A stretch of 64,000 bases of DNA from Cereibacter azotoformans (GTDB taxonomy: Bacteria > Pseudomonadota > Alphaproteobacteria > Rhodobacterales > Rhodobacteraceae). Positions within the stretch are counted from its first letter, which is position 1, and the number at the start of each line of letters is the position of its first letter. The DNA lies in contig JAGFXX010000001.1 in assembly GCA_017599285.1 (NCBI GenBank), forward strand, positions 868,001 through 932,000, read 5' to 3'. Positions 45,608-53,422 of this stretch are shown here, piece by piece. Both the position numbers and the translations under genes were made by a program. The notes under the pieces are model-generated. The model was not told the DNA's origin and did not search any database. It saw nothing but the letters and a program-made list of their open reading frames with translations.

Positions 45608-46398
45608 CGCGACCCTTCAAGCAGAGACTGCGCGGCAAGGAACCGCTCGTGGGCTGTTTCGTGATGGCGGCCTCGCCCACCCTCGCCGAGATGTGCGGCT
45701 ATGCGGGCTTCGACTTCGTGATCCTCGATCAGGAGCACGGGCCCGCGGATGCCGAGACGCTCGAGAACCAGATCCGCGCCGCCGAGGCGAGCGGCATCGC
45801 GGCGCTCGTCCGCGTGCCGTGGGGCTCGCGCTGGCTGATCCAGCGCGCGCTCGATGCGGGCGCCGAGGGGATCGTGGTGCCCCATGTCACCACCGCCGCC
45901 GAGGCCGAGGAGATCGTGCGCTTCTCGCACTACCCCGGTCGCGGGGTGCGGGGGCTGGCCACCACCGCTCGCGCGGGGCGTCACGGCAACGTGAGCGTGG
46001 CCGATCACCTGCCGCAGAGCCTGCAGCGGACCTGCGTGATCCTGCAGATCGAGGATGCCGAGGCCCTGTCCGAGGTCTCGGCCATCGCGGGCGTGGATGG
46101 GGTGGATTCGATCTTCATCGGGCCGGCGGACCTCTCGGCCTCGCTGGGCCACCCCGGCCAGCCGGGCCATCCCGAGGTCGCCGCCGCCATCGAGGGCGTC
46201 ATCCGCGACACCGAAGCCGTGGGTGGACCCGTGGTCTCGAGCTTCATCCGCGACGCCGAGGACGCGCGATTCTGGCGCGAGAACCGCGGGGTGCAGGTGC
46301 TGTGCCTGTCCACCGTCGCGATCTTCACCACGGCGCTCAGGGGTCTGGCGCAGGCCCTTGTCGTGCCGCATGAGACCAGAGAGGAGGCGCAGGCATGA
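45604..46398 (+). CDS. HpcH/HpaI family aldolase/citrate-lyase-like enzyme
   Basis: A 264-residue class II (metal-dependent) aldolase of the HpcH/HpaI group, TIM-barrel fold. Key segments: GFDFVILDQEHGPADAETLENQIRAAEA, ALVRVPWG, GAEGIVVPHVTTAAEAEEIVRFSHYPGRGVRG, VILQIEDAEAL and SIFIGPADLSASLGHPGQPGHPEV. The family splits hydroxy-keto-acids or hydroxyacyl-CoAs to pyruvate-, glyoxylate- or acetyl-CoA-type products. In this operon it would follow hydration, so a hydroxyacyl-CoA lyase role is plausible. GTG start overlapping the CoA-transferase stop. Confidence 0.9.
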   Translation: MTRPFKQRLRGKEPLVGCFVMAASPTLAEMCGYAGFDFVILDQEHGPADAETLENQIRAAEASGIAALVRVPWGSRWLIQRALDAGAEGIVVPHVTTAAEAEEIVRFSHYPGRGVRGLATTARAGRHGNVSVADHLPQSLQRTCVILQIEDAEALSEVSAIAGVDGVDSIFIGPADLSASLGHPGQPGHPEVAAAIEGVIRDTEAVGGPVVSSFIRDAEDARFWRENRGVQVLCLSTVAIFTTALRGLAQALVVPHETREEAQA

Positions 46399-46877
46399 GC
46401 GTGACCGGCCATTTCGAACCCGTGGTGCTCGGCTGCTGGTTCGAGGATTTCTCGGAAGAGGTCGAGCGCCTGAGCCCCGGGCGGACGATCACCGAATCCG
46501 ACCTGATGGCCTTTTCGGGTCTGACCGGCGACTACAGCCAGGTCCACACCGACGAGGAATTCTGCCGCAACACCGAATTCGGCACGCGGATCGGCCACGG
46601 GCTGCTGGGTCTGTCCATCGCGCAGGGGCTGATGTGGCGCACGAACTACACGCAGGGCACGGGCGTCGCCTCGCTCGGCTGGACGAACTGGAGCTTCCGG
46701 AGGCCGATCTTCATCGGCGATACGGTCCGGGTGCGCTGGAGGCTCACCTCGAAGCGCGAAAGCGGCAGCAAGCCCGGCATGGGGATCATCCATGAATGGT
46801 GCCGCCTGATGAACCAGAAGGACGAGGTCCTGCAGGAGGGCGAGCACATCACCCTGATCCGGAGGCGCCCGGCATGA
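46395..46877 (+). CDS. MaoC-like hot-dog hydratase
   Basis: A 160-residue single hot-dog-fold MaoC protein. The hydratase-2 motif appears as FSGLTGDYSQVHTDEEF, retaining the catalytic Asp and His. RIGHGLLGLSIAQGLMWR and FRRPIFIGDTVRVRWRLTSKRE are typical MaoC segments. It should add water to an enoyl-CoA with (R) stereochemistry, opposite in kind to crotonase family members encoded beside it. Start and stop overlap neighbours by 4 nt. Confidence 0.9.
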   Translation: MSVTGHFEPVVLGCWFEDFSEEVERLSPGRTITESDLMAFSGLTGDYSQVHTDEEFCRNTEFGTRIGHGLLGLSIAQGLMWRTNYTQGTGVASLGWTNWSFRRPIFIGDTVRVRWRLTSKRESGSKPGMGIIHEWCRLMNQKDEVLQEGEHITLIRRRPA

Positions 46878-47641
46878 GCGATCATCAGTTCGTCCGGATC
46901 GCCCGCGAGGGGGCGGTCGGAACCCTCACGCTGAACCGGCCGGAGGTGCTGAACGCCTGCAACCCGGCCACCCACCGCGAGATCCAGCGGGCCATCGACG
47001 AGTTGGAAGCCTGCGACGAGGTGCGCGTCCTTGTGCTGCGCGGCGCGGGGCGGGCCTTCTGCTCGGGCTCCGACCTGCGCGAGGTGGGCGTCATGAAGGG
47101 GCGCGAGGCGCAGGCCTACATCCGCCTCGACTTCTCGACCAAGACGCGGATCGCCACCTGCGCCAAGCCGGTGATCGCCAGCCTGCAGGGCCATGTCGCG
47201 GGCGGCGGCTTCGAGATGGCGCTGGCCTGCGACATGCGCCTCGTGGCCGATGACGTGCAGTTCTCGCTGCCCGAGATCCGGCTGGGCACGATCCCCGGCT
47301 CGGGCGGGTTGCAGCGCCTGCCGCAGATCGTGGGCCTTGGCATCGCGAAGGAATGGGCGATGACCGGGCGCCGCATCGGTGCCGAGGAGGCCCATCTGCG
47401 GGGTCTGGCCAACGCCGTTCATCCGCCGGCAGAGCTGCAGGAGCGCACGATGGCCTTCGCGCAGGAACTGGCCCAGCGGAGCGCCACGGCGCTTGCGCTC
47501 TGCAAGGTGGCGCTCGATCCCGCGCCGCCCTCGCCGGACGGGCTGGTGGGCATCTATCATCGTCTCGCCTCGCAAGCCTGTCACGAGGATCCGGGCTATC
47601 ACCGCGAGGCGAGGCGCTTCCGCAAGGGCGCCGTCCCATGA
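46874..47641 (+). CDS. Enoyl-CoA hydratase/isomerase (crotonase family), copy 2
   Basis: A 255-residue crotonase. Oxyanion-hole segment: ASLQGHVAGGGFEMALACDMRLVADDVQFSLPEIRLGTIPGSGGLQRLPQIVG, with the first catalytic Glu in LPEIRLG and the second in AKEWAMTGRRIGAEEA. Related to the copy at 39381 (same PGSGGxQRLPQIVG). Last gene of the overlapping series from the second CoA-transferase; 103 nt later the LacI-type regulator begins. Start at 46874 chosen for its ATGA overlap with the MaoC stop. Confidence 0.92.
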   Translation: MSDHQFVRIAREGAVGTLTLNRPEVLNACNPATHREIQRAIDELEACDEVRVLVLRGAGRAFCSGSDLREVGVMKGREAQAYIRLDFSTKTRIATCAKPVIASLQGHVAGGGFEMALACDMRLVADDVQFSLPEIRLGTIPGSGGLQRLPQIVGLGIAKEWAMTGRRIGAEEAHLRGLANAVHPPAELQERTMAFAQELAQRSATALALCKVALDPAPPSPDGLVGIYHRLASQACHEDPGYHREARRFRKGAVP

Positions 47642-47744
47642 GCTGCCGGCCGGAGCCGGGCAAGGGATCAGTTGAACCGTGACCTGTCGAAAGCTATGCG
47701 GGCCGAAGGACGGGGTAGAAATGCAGTAAGAGGAAGCGGACGGC

Positions 47745-48776
47745 ATGAAAGTCGTGGGAGGCCCTTCGGCCGGACGGATCGCCGAGATCGCAGGAGTGTC
47801 GAAATCCACCGTGTCCCGCGCGCTCTCCGGGCATCCCAGCATCTCGGAGGGCACGCGCAAGCGGATCCTGAAGATCGCCCACGAGATCGGCTACGAGCCG
47901 AACGCGATGGCCAGCAGCCTCGTCACCGCCCGCAGCGGGGTGATCGGCTTCGTCATCGGCGAGATGGAGAACCCGTTCTACCAGGAGCATATCGAGAAGG
48001 TCGCGCGGATCTCGGCCGCCGCCGGCACGCAGCTCATGCTGTTCCAGGTGCCGCAGGACGGCGAGCTGGCCGATGTGGTTCCGGCGATGGCGCGCTACCG
48101 GCTGGAGGGCTGCATCGTCATCGCCTCCGTCCGTACGAACGCGAAGTCGCTGACCGCCTGCCGGCTGCACGGCATTCCGGTCGTGCTGATCAACCGGGTC
48201 GTGCACGACGGCTCGGCCTCGTCGGTCCTGTGCCACAACGAGGCGGGCGGGCACGAGCTGGGCCGCTTCCTGCTGGCCGGCGGCCACCGGCGCATCGCGA
48301 TCATCTCGGGGCGCGCCGATTCGATCGTGAACCGCGACCGACTGACCGGCTTTCGCGCGGCCCTCGCCGAAGCGGGGGTGCGCGAGGTGGCCGAAGTGAA
48401 CGGCGATTTCCGCTTCGAGGCCGCCTATCAGGCCGCGCGCGAGCTGCTGTCCGCGGAGCCGCGCTGCGACGCCATCTTTGCCGTCAGCGACCTGATGGCC
48501 TGTGGCGCGATCGACGCCGCCCGCGATCTTGCCGTCCGGGTGCCGGACGATCTGTCGATCGTCGGATTCGACGGCATCCGCACCGCGGCCTGGCCCGCCT
48601 ACCGCCTCACCACGGTGGCGCAGCCGGCCGATGCGATCCTCTCGCGGGCCGTGGCGCTCATCGCCGCGCGCGATCCGAACCGCGCGCCCGAGATTTCCTA
48701 CATCAACGGGCTCTTGAAGGTGCGCCGCTCGGCCAGGGTGCCCGCGGGCTACGCGCCCGAGCCGGAATATCTCTGA
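47745..48776 (+). CDS. LacI family transcriptional regulator
   Basis: A 343-residue repressor. The N-terminal helix-turn-helix is GRIAEIAGVSKSTVSRALSGHPSISEGTRKRILKIAHEIGYEPN, and the hinge helix NAMASSLVTARSG retains the Leu that inserts at a central CpG. The ligand domain opens VIGFVIGEMENPFYQEHIEKV and ends CDAIFAVSDLMACGAIDAARDL and VGFDGIRTAAW. Candidate target operators with central CG lie at 34788 and 34959. It closes the catabolic island and converges with the amidotransferase gene, leaving 12 nt. The inducer is presumably the imported acid or a derivative. Confidence 0.94.
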   Translation: MKVVGGPSAGRIAEIAGVSKSTVSRALSGHPSISEGTRKRILKIAHEIGYEPNAMASSLVTARSGVIGFVIGEMENPFYQEHIEKVARISAAAGTQLMLFQVPQDGELADVVPAMARYRLEGCIVIASVRTNAKSLTACRLHGIPVVLINRVVHDGSASSVLCHNEAGGHELGRFLLAGGHRRIAIISGRADSIVNRDRLTGFRAALAEAGVREVAEVNGDFRFEAAYQAARELLSAEPRCDAIFAVSDLMACGAIDAARDLAVRVPDDLSIVGFDGIRTAAWPAYRLTTVAQPADAILSRAVALIAARDPNRAPEISYINGLLKVRRSARVPAGYAPEPEYL

Positions 48777-48788
48777 TCCGCTGCGGGC

Positions 48789-49577
48789 TCAGGCGCTCAG
48801 GCGGGCCGGGGAACGGCAGTCGGCCCATGCGCGGACGGCGTCCCCGAACGCGCTGAACAGCGGGCGCGAGACCGGATCCGCCGCGGCATTCCATTCCGGG
48901 TGCCATTGCACCGAGAGGGTGAAGCCCGGCGCGCCCTCGACATAGATCGCCTCGGGCGTCCCGTCGGGGGCGGTGCCGTCGATCACGATCCTGCGCCCCG
49001 GCCGCGCGATCCCCTGGCCGTGGAGCGTGTTGGTCATGACCTCCTTCGCGCCCATCAGCCGGTGAAAAACTCCCCCGGCCGTGAAGCGCACCGGATGGCG
49101 CAGCGCGAATTTCTCCTCGATCGTGCCGTCCGGGGGCATCCGGTGGTTCATCCGGCCGGGCAGGTCGCGGATCTCGGGATGCAGGGTGCCGCCCATCGCC
49201 ACATTCACCTCCTGAAACCCGCGGCAGATGCCGAGGAACGGCTGGCCACGCTCGACGCAGGCCCGCACCAGCGGCAGGGTGATCGCGTCGCGCGCCCGCT
49301 CGAACAGCCCGTGGGCGGGCGTCTCGTCCTCGCCATATTCCGAAGGATGCACGTTCGGCCGCGCCCCCGTCAGCAGGAAGCCGTCGCACAGATCCAGCAG
49401 CTCCTCGACCGTCACGAAGTTCGGGTCTGTCGGGATGATCAGCGGAAGACAGCCCGACACGAGCGCCACCGCCTCGCTGTTCATCGTCCCCCCGGCATGA
49501 ACGGGGTAGCTCTCGTTCAGGAGCGAGGAGTTGCCGATGATGCCCACGACCGGGCGGCGGCCGGCAGGACGGGGCAT
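48789..49577 (-). CDS. Class I glutamine-amidotransferase-like hydrolase (PuuD/gamma-glutamyl-GABA hydrolase type)
   Basis: About 262 residues with a class I amidotransferase triad: nucleophile Cys in [17 protein letters not shown], His and Glu in SVQWHPEW. The opening [22 protein letters not shown] and [21 protein letters not shown] match the PuuD group, which cleaves gamma-glutamyl-GABA in putrescine breakdown. No puu partner genes are nearby, so the substrate is uncertain. The start is unclear: ATG at 49577 fits family length, while ATG at 49619 would add 14 residues; neither has a good ribosome-binding site. Confidence 0.85.
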   Translation of the reverse strand: MPRPAGRRPVVGIIGNSSLLNESYPVHAGGTMNSEAVALVSGCLPLIIPTDPNFVTVEELLDLCDGFLLTGARPNVHPSEYGEDETPAHGLFERARDAITLPLVRACVERGQPFLGICRGFQEVNVAMGGTLHPEIRDLPGRMNHRMPPDGTIEEKFALRHPVRFTAGGVFHRLMGAKEVMTNTLHGQGIARPGRRIVIDGTAPDGTPEAIYVEGAPGFTLSVQWHPEWNAAADPVSRPLFSAFGDAVRAWADCRSPARLSA

Positions 49578-49747
49578 GGCGGTGCCGAGGATCTGAGTGT
49601 CGGGGATCTGGGGTCGCATGAGGAAAAAGATAAGGCGCACGGTCGCGATGGTGAAGGGCCGGACCGCCCGGAACCCCCGCATCCATGCACAGAACGCCGC
49701 GCTCTTGTGCGGCCTGTGCTTGCGCTGCCTCCGAACCGGCCCTTCGG

Positions 49748-49763
49748 GTCACGGGCTCGTGAC
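49748..49763. promoter_or_regulatory. Palindrome upstream of the DUF305 gene
   Basis: GTCACG (49748-49753), GGCT, CGTGAC (49758-49763): perfect 6-bp arms, about 55 nt before the start codon. It may be an operator or a hairpin; regulator unknown. Confidence 0.3.
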
Positions 49764-49817
49764 TTGCGTTCCTGCGGGGGAAGACGGGTTCATCGGATCC
49801 TTCACAAGGAGGATTCC

Positions 49818-50159
49818 ATGCGCTCACTGATCCTGATCGCCCTTGTTGCCGCCGGACCGGCCTTCGCCCAGATGGACCATTCCGCCCACGGCCCGTCGGC
49901 CGGGTCGGGCTCCAGCCTGGCCTATGAAGAGGCGAACCGGGCGATGCACGAGGCCATGAGTGTCCCGCTGACGGGCGATGCGGATGTGGACTTCATGCGC
50001 TCGATGATCCCGCACCACGAAGGCGCGGTGGCCATGGCGCGGGTCGCGCTCGAGCACGGGTCGGACCCGGAGGTGCGCAAGCTCGCCGAAGAGGTCATCC
50101 AGGCGCAGGAGGCCGAGATCGCCTTCATGAAGGACTGGCTGACCCGTCACGGGCACTAG
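49818..50159 (+). CDS. DUF305 (CopM-like) exported metal-binding protein
   Basis: A 113-residue exported protein. Signal peptide: [16 protein letters not shown], followed directly by QMDHSAHGP, a His/Met-rich start. The DUF305 core has [36 protein letters not shown] and ends with [15 protein letters not shown]. The IPHHEGA and Met-rich pattern recalls CopM and related periplasmic copper binders. AAGGAGG lies 6 nt before the ATG. It has its own upstream palindrome and downstream hairpin, so it looks monocistronic. A metal role is inferred from the family. Confidence 0.87.
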   Translation: MRSLILIALVAAGPAFAQMDHSAHGPSAGSGSSLAYEEANRAMHEAMSVPLTGDADVDFMRSMIPHHEGAVAMARVALEHGSDPEVRKLAEEVIQAQEAEIAFMKDWLTRHGH

Positions 50160-50171
50160 CCCGCCCACGGA

Positions 50172-50196
50172 CGCGGACGGGGCACTTCCGTCCGCG
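50172..50196 (+). terminator. Hairpin after the DUF305 gene
   Basis: A 9-bp stem (50172-50180 with 50188-50196) and 7-nt loop GGCACTT follow the stop by about 13 nt. The tail GCCCTTCTC is only weakly T-rich, so termination efficiency is uncertain. Confidence 0.4.
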
Positions 50197-50318
50197 CCCT
50201 TCTCGCGGTCAGAGGCCGGGCGCCGCCCGAACTGGCCTGTTCTGCGCCGCCCGCAGCCTCGCGGGCGCGCACCATCAGTCCGGGACGGCGCCATGGCTGC
50301 CCGGCGTCGCGCGGACCG

Positions 50319-50594
50319 TCAGGGCAGGGGCTGGATCAGCCGCGCCTCGGCGATCAGCGCAATCAGAACCTCGACATGATGGGTGACCGAGTAGGTGGCG
50401 TCCCCCGCCTGCCGACGCGCCTCGAGCCTCCGCTCCTCCTGCAAGAGCGCCGTCACCGCCCGTTCGGGTCGCTGGTCCTCGACCAGTCGGCGCAGGTCGC
50501 GCTCGCGCCGGTAGTCCGCCAGACCCAGCCGCGCGGCGCGCATCAGGAGTCGGGGACGGCGGATCTCGGCAAGGAGGCTGCGGATTTCGGTCAT
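50319..50594 (-). CDS. DUF6477-type small protein
   Basis: A 91-residue basic, helical, soluble protein: MTEIRSLLAEIRRPRLLMRAARLGLADYRRERDLRRLV near the start and a C-terminal segment with EVLIALIAEARL. It resembles the Rhodobacterales DUF6477 family found beside DUF6456 proteins. GGAG lies 4-8 nt before the ATG. Divergent from the DUF6456 gene across a 215-nt, relatively AT-rich region, which suggests shared control. Function unknown. Confidence 0.7.
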   Translation of the reverse strand: MTEIRSLLAEIRRPRLLMRAARLGLADYRRERDLRRLVEDQRPERAVTALLQEERRLEARRQAGDATYSVTHHVEVLIALIAEARLIQPLP

Positions 50595-50725
50595 GGGATT
50601 CTCCTCTGTCGGGGGATCGACAGATTGAGTCAGTGCAACTCTGCGTTGCGCCCGCGACCGATTCAGCGTGCGGAGGTTTCTCGAATGTTTAGGAATTAGA
50701 AAGAATTATCAACAACACCGCAGTT

Positions 50726-50743
50726 GTTAACGAACAGGTAACC
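50726..50743 (+). promoter_or_regulatory. CtrA-like box upstream of DUF6456 gene
   Basis: GTTAAC (50726-50731), six bases, GTAACC (50738-50743), close to the alphaproteobacterial CtrA pattern TTAA-N7-TTAA/TTAAC. It sits in an AT-richer patch (50690-50750) about 70 nt upstream of the ATG. Second half-site is imperfect. Confidence 0.3.
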
Positions 50744-50809
50744 AATGCCCCTGACGGTTGCAAAAGTCCAAGGCCGGATACTGCCATCACGCCGGCGCCA
50801 CGGGATGGA

Positions 50810-51949
50810 ATGATGCAGACCGATCTTCGCTTGTCACCGACGCTGCCCGCCTGGCTTCCCGAGCCGGTGCGGCTCTATCTCGATCACACCGAGGAAGGCC
50901 TTTCGCTGCGCGCGCTGGCGCGCCGCGAGGGCTGTCACGCCTCGACGGTGATGCGCCATGTGCGCCGCTGCGAGAACCGGCGCGACGATCCTCTGGTGGA
51001 CGAGGCGCTGGCAGCGTTCGGGCGATCTCTGGGGCGCGGAGCCTTCCCAGCCAGAAAGGACAGACCCGACATGACGGCACCGATCCGCCCCGAAGCCTCG
51101 CCTGCGCTCCGGCCGGCGCTGCTTGACGAGACGACCATCGCGCGCGAGGCCCGACGCATCCTGCGCCGCCTGGCCGAACCGCAGACCGTTCTCGCGGTGG
51201 CGCCCGACATGGAGAAGGCGGCGGTCCTGCGCTCGCTGCCCGACGGGAGCACGGCCCGCACCGCCGTGATGGACCGGGCCGTGGCGCAGGCCTTCGCGCT
51301 CAAGGACTGGATCACCTGCCGCAAGCCCGGCCGGATCGCCACCTACGAGATCACCGCCACGGGCCGCGCCGCACTGAGGCGCCTGGTCGAGTGCGACGAG
51401 GCGGGACGCGGCGGTGGACTGGCCGAGGCGGCGCAGCCCTTCGCCGCCCAGCACCGCGACTGGGCCGAGCGCGAGATCCGCGACGAGGACGGCCCGCGCC
51501 GTGTCCGCTACAACGCCGCCGAAAGCCCCGTGGCCGTGCTCGGGCGGCGGCGGGACAAGGACGGGCAGCCCTTTCTCGCGGCCGAACTGGTCGAGGCGGC
51601 CGAACGGCTGCGCGAGGATTTCGAGCTGGCACAGATGGGCCCGCGCGTCGCGCAGAACTGGGACCGCTTCCTGACCGGCGCCGACCGGGGCAGCTTTCGC
51701 AGCGACTCGGGCGGCGCCGAGGGTCCGCGTCAGGCGCGCGAGCGGGTGGCGGCGGCGCTGCGCGACCTCGGGCCCGGCCTCGGCGACATGGTTCTGCGCT
51801 GCTGCTGCTTTCTCGAGGGGCTCGAGGCGGCCGAGCGGCGGATGGGCTGGTCCGCGCGCTCGGGCAAGATCGTGCTCCGCATCGCGCTCCAGCGGCTGCG
51901 GCGGCACTATGACGAGACCTACGGCCGGTCGCGCCCGCTGATCGGCTGA
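50810..51949 (+). CDS. DUF6456 protein with N-terminal helix-turn-helix
   Basis: A 379-residue probable DNA-binding protein. Residues about 15-55 form a helix-turn-helix-like unit (LYLDHTEEGLSLRALARREGCHASTVMRHVRRCE). The middle resembles a winged-helix region (IARKARRIL-like, LKDWITCRKPGRIATYEITATGRAALRRLVE). The C-terminal part (AEREIRDEDGPRRVRYNAAESPVAVLGRRRDKDG, then LVEAAERLREDFELAQMGPRVAQNWDRFLTG to the end) is the DUF6456 domain. Tandem ATGs at 50810 and 50813. Probably a regulator; targets unknown. Its 3' end overlaps the convergent CNNM gene by 31 nt. Confidence 0.8.
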   Translation: MMQTDLRLSPTLPAWLPEPVRLYLDHTEEGLSLRALARREGCHASTVMRHVRRCENRRDDPLVDEALAAFGRSLGRGAFPARKDRPDMTAPIRPEASPALRPALLDETTIAREARRILRRLAEPQTVLAVAPDMEKAAVLRSLPDGSTARTAVMDRAVAQAFALKDWITCRKPGRIATYEITATGRAALRRLVECDEAGRGGGLAEAAQPFAAQHRDWAEREIRDEDGPRRVRYNAAESPVAVLGRRRDKDGQPFLAAELVEAAERLREDFELAQMGPRVAQNWDRFLTGADRGSFRSDSGGAEGPRQARERVAAALRDLGPGLGDMVLRCCCFLEGLEAAERRMGWSARSGKIVLRIALQRLRRHYDETYGRSRPLIG

Positions 51950-53247
51950 GCGTCGAGCGGGCGGACCTTCAGCTTCATGATCCGGTTGTCGCGCTTGGTC
52001 AGCACCTCGAAGCGGAAGCCGTGGAAGCTGAAGGCCTGCCCCTCGTTCGGGATCATCTGCGCCTCGTGGATCACGAGGCCGGCGACGGTGTTGGCCTCCT
52101 CGTCGGGCAGTTGCCAGTCCATCATCCGGTTCAGGTCGCGGATCGTCATGGAACCGTCCACCAGATAGTCGCCCGTATCGGACCGCTTCAGCGTCATCTC
52201 GAGGGCCACGTCGAACTCGTCGTTGATCTCGCCCACGATCTCTTCGATGATGTCTTCCAGCGTGATCAGGCCCTTGAGCGCGCCATATTCATCCACCACC
52301 AGCGCGAAATGCGTGTGCCGCTTCAGGAACTGGCGCATCTGCTCGTCGAGGGGCGTCGTCTCGGGCACGAAGTAGGGTTTCATCGCCACCGAAAGGATGT
52401 CGAGTTCGTCCAGTGCTCCGGTGCTGCCCGTCCGCATCAGCCGCGACACTTCGCGCAGCAGATCCTTGGCGTGGATGATCCCGAGGATGTTCTCGTGATC
52501 GCCCCGATAGAGCGGGATCCGCGTGTGGGGCGAGGAGAGCACCTGCGCGATGACCTCGGCCGCGGGCTTGTCGGCGTCGATCATCTCGATCTGGCTGCGG
52601 TGGCGCATGATCTCCTCGACCGTCCGTTCCGACAGGTCGAGCGCGCCCAGCAGCCGGTCGCGGTCCTCCTTTTCCACCGCACCCTGCGAATGGCCGAGCG
52701 CAATGGCCCCGGCGATCTCGTCCCGGATCGCGAGCATGTGGTCGCCCGGATCGATCCGCACACCCACGAGCCGCAGAAGGCCCCGCACCAGCACCCGCAC
52801 CACCGCCACGATGGGCGAGAACAGGACGATCAGCACCCGGATGATCGGCGCCACCACCGAGGCAAAGCTCTCGGGTCGGCTGATGGCCAGCGTCTTGGGC
52901 AGCACCTCGCCGAAGATCAGCACCAGCAGCGTCATGACCAGCGTCGCCACCGCCACACCGCCATCCCCGAACAGCCGGGTCAGCAGCGCCGTCGCCAGCG
53001 AGGCTGACAGGATGTTCACCACGTTGTTGCCCAGAAGCAACGCGCCGATCATCCGCTCGTTGTCTCCGGTGATCTCGAACGCCCGCTCGGCCCCGCGCGA
53101 GCCCTTGTCGGCCTTCGCGCGGAGCTTCGCGCGCGACGAGGCGGTGAGGGCCGTCTCCGAACCGGAGAAGAAGGCGGACAGCACAAGAAGACCCAGAATG
53201 GCAACGGCCGTAAGCAGCGTTGCCGGATCAAGGTTCGAGAGGTTCAT
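51919..53247 (-). CDS. CNNM/HlyC-CorC family transporter with CBS pair
   Basis: A 442-residue integral membrane protein. The N-terminal CNNM domain has about four helices (LLVLSAFFSGSETALTASSRAKLR; NNVVNILSASLATALL; LLVLIFGEVLPKTLAISRPE). A CBS pair follows (HRSQIEMIDADKPAAEVIAQVLSSPHTRIPLYRGDHENILGIIHAKDLL; HFALVVDEYGALKGLITLEDIIEEIVGEINDEFD), then a CorC_HlyC domain ending VLTKRDNRIMKLKV. The family moves Mg2+ or related cations across the membrane. It is preceded by a candidate promoter and converges with the DUF6456 gene. Confidence 0.93.
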   Translation of the reverse strand: MNLSNLDPATLLTAVAILGLLVLSAFFSGSETALTASSRAKLRAKADKGSRGAERAFEITGDNERMIGALLLGNNVVNILSASLATALLTRLFGDGGVAVATLVMTLLVLIFGEVLPKTLAISRPESFASVVAPIIRVLIVLFSPIVAVVRVLVRGLLRLVGVRIDPGDHMLAIRDEIAGAIALGHSQGAVEKEDRDRLLGALDLSERTVEEIMRHRSQIEMIDADKPAAEVIAQVLSSPHTRIPLYRGDHENILGIIHAKDLLREVSRLMRTGSTGALDELDILSVAMKPYFVPETTPLDEQMRQFLKRHTHFALVVDEYGALKGLITLEDIIEEIVGEINDEFDVALEMTLKRSDTGDYLVDGSMTIRDLNRMMDWQLPDEEANTVAGLVIHEAQMIPNEGQAFSFHGFRFEVLTKRDNRIMKLKVRPLDAQPISGRDRP

Positions 53248-53282
53248 GACGGGTTACAATCCTTCGGGAACGGCAGGCGCCT

Positions 53283-53311
53283 AATGTGGAGCGGGCGGTG
53301 CCGCCCGACAA
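53283..53311 (-). promoter_or_regulatory. Candidate promoter for the CNNM transporter gene
   Basis: On the minus strand TTGTCG (53311-53306), 17-nt spacer, CACATT (53288-53283). The spacer contains GGGCGG and CCGCCC half-sites forming a small palindrome, which might bind a regulator. Confidence 0.35.
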
Positions 53312-53422
53312 GCCTTCTTGCGCAGGCCCGACGTGCAGGCGCCCGCTTGGCGGGGCTTGACTGCGATCGGCAGCGGCCGGCAGCCTCATCGGCGCCGGTT
53401 CGTTTGATCGGGCGGACGGCCC

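Noticed and set aside
44048..47641. Naming the cassette as the itaconate degradation pathway
   Set aside because: The lyase is HpaI-type and extra crotonase and dehydrogenase genes are present; enzyme classes alone do not fix the substrate.
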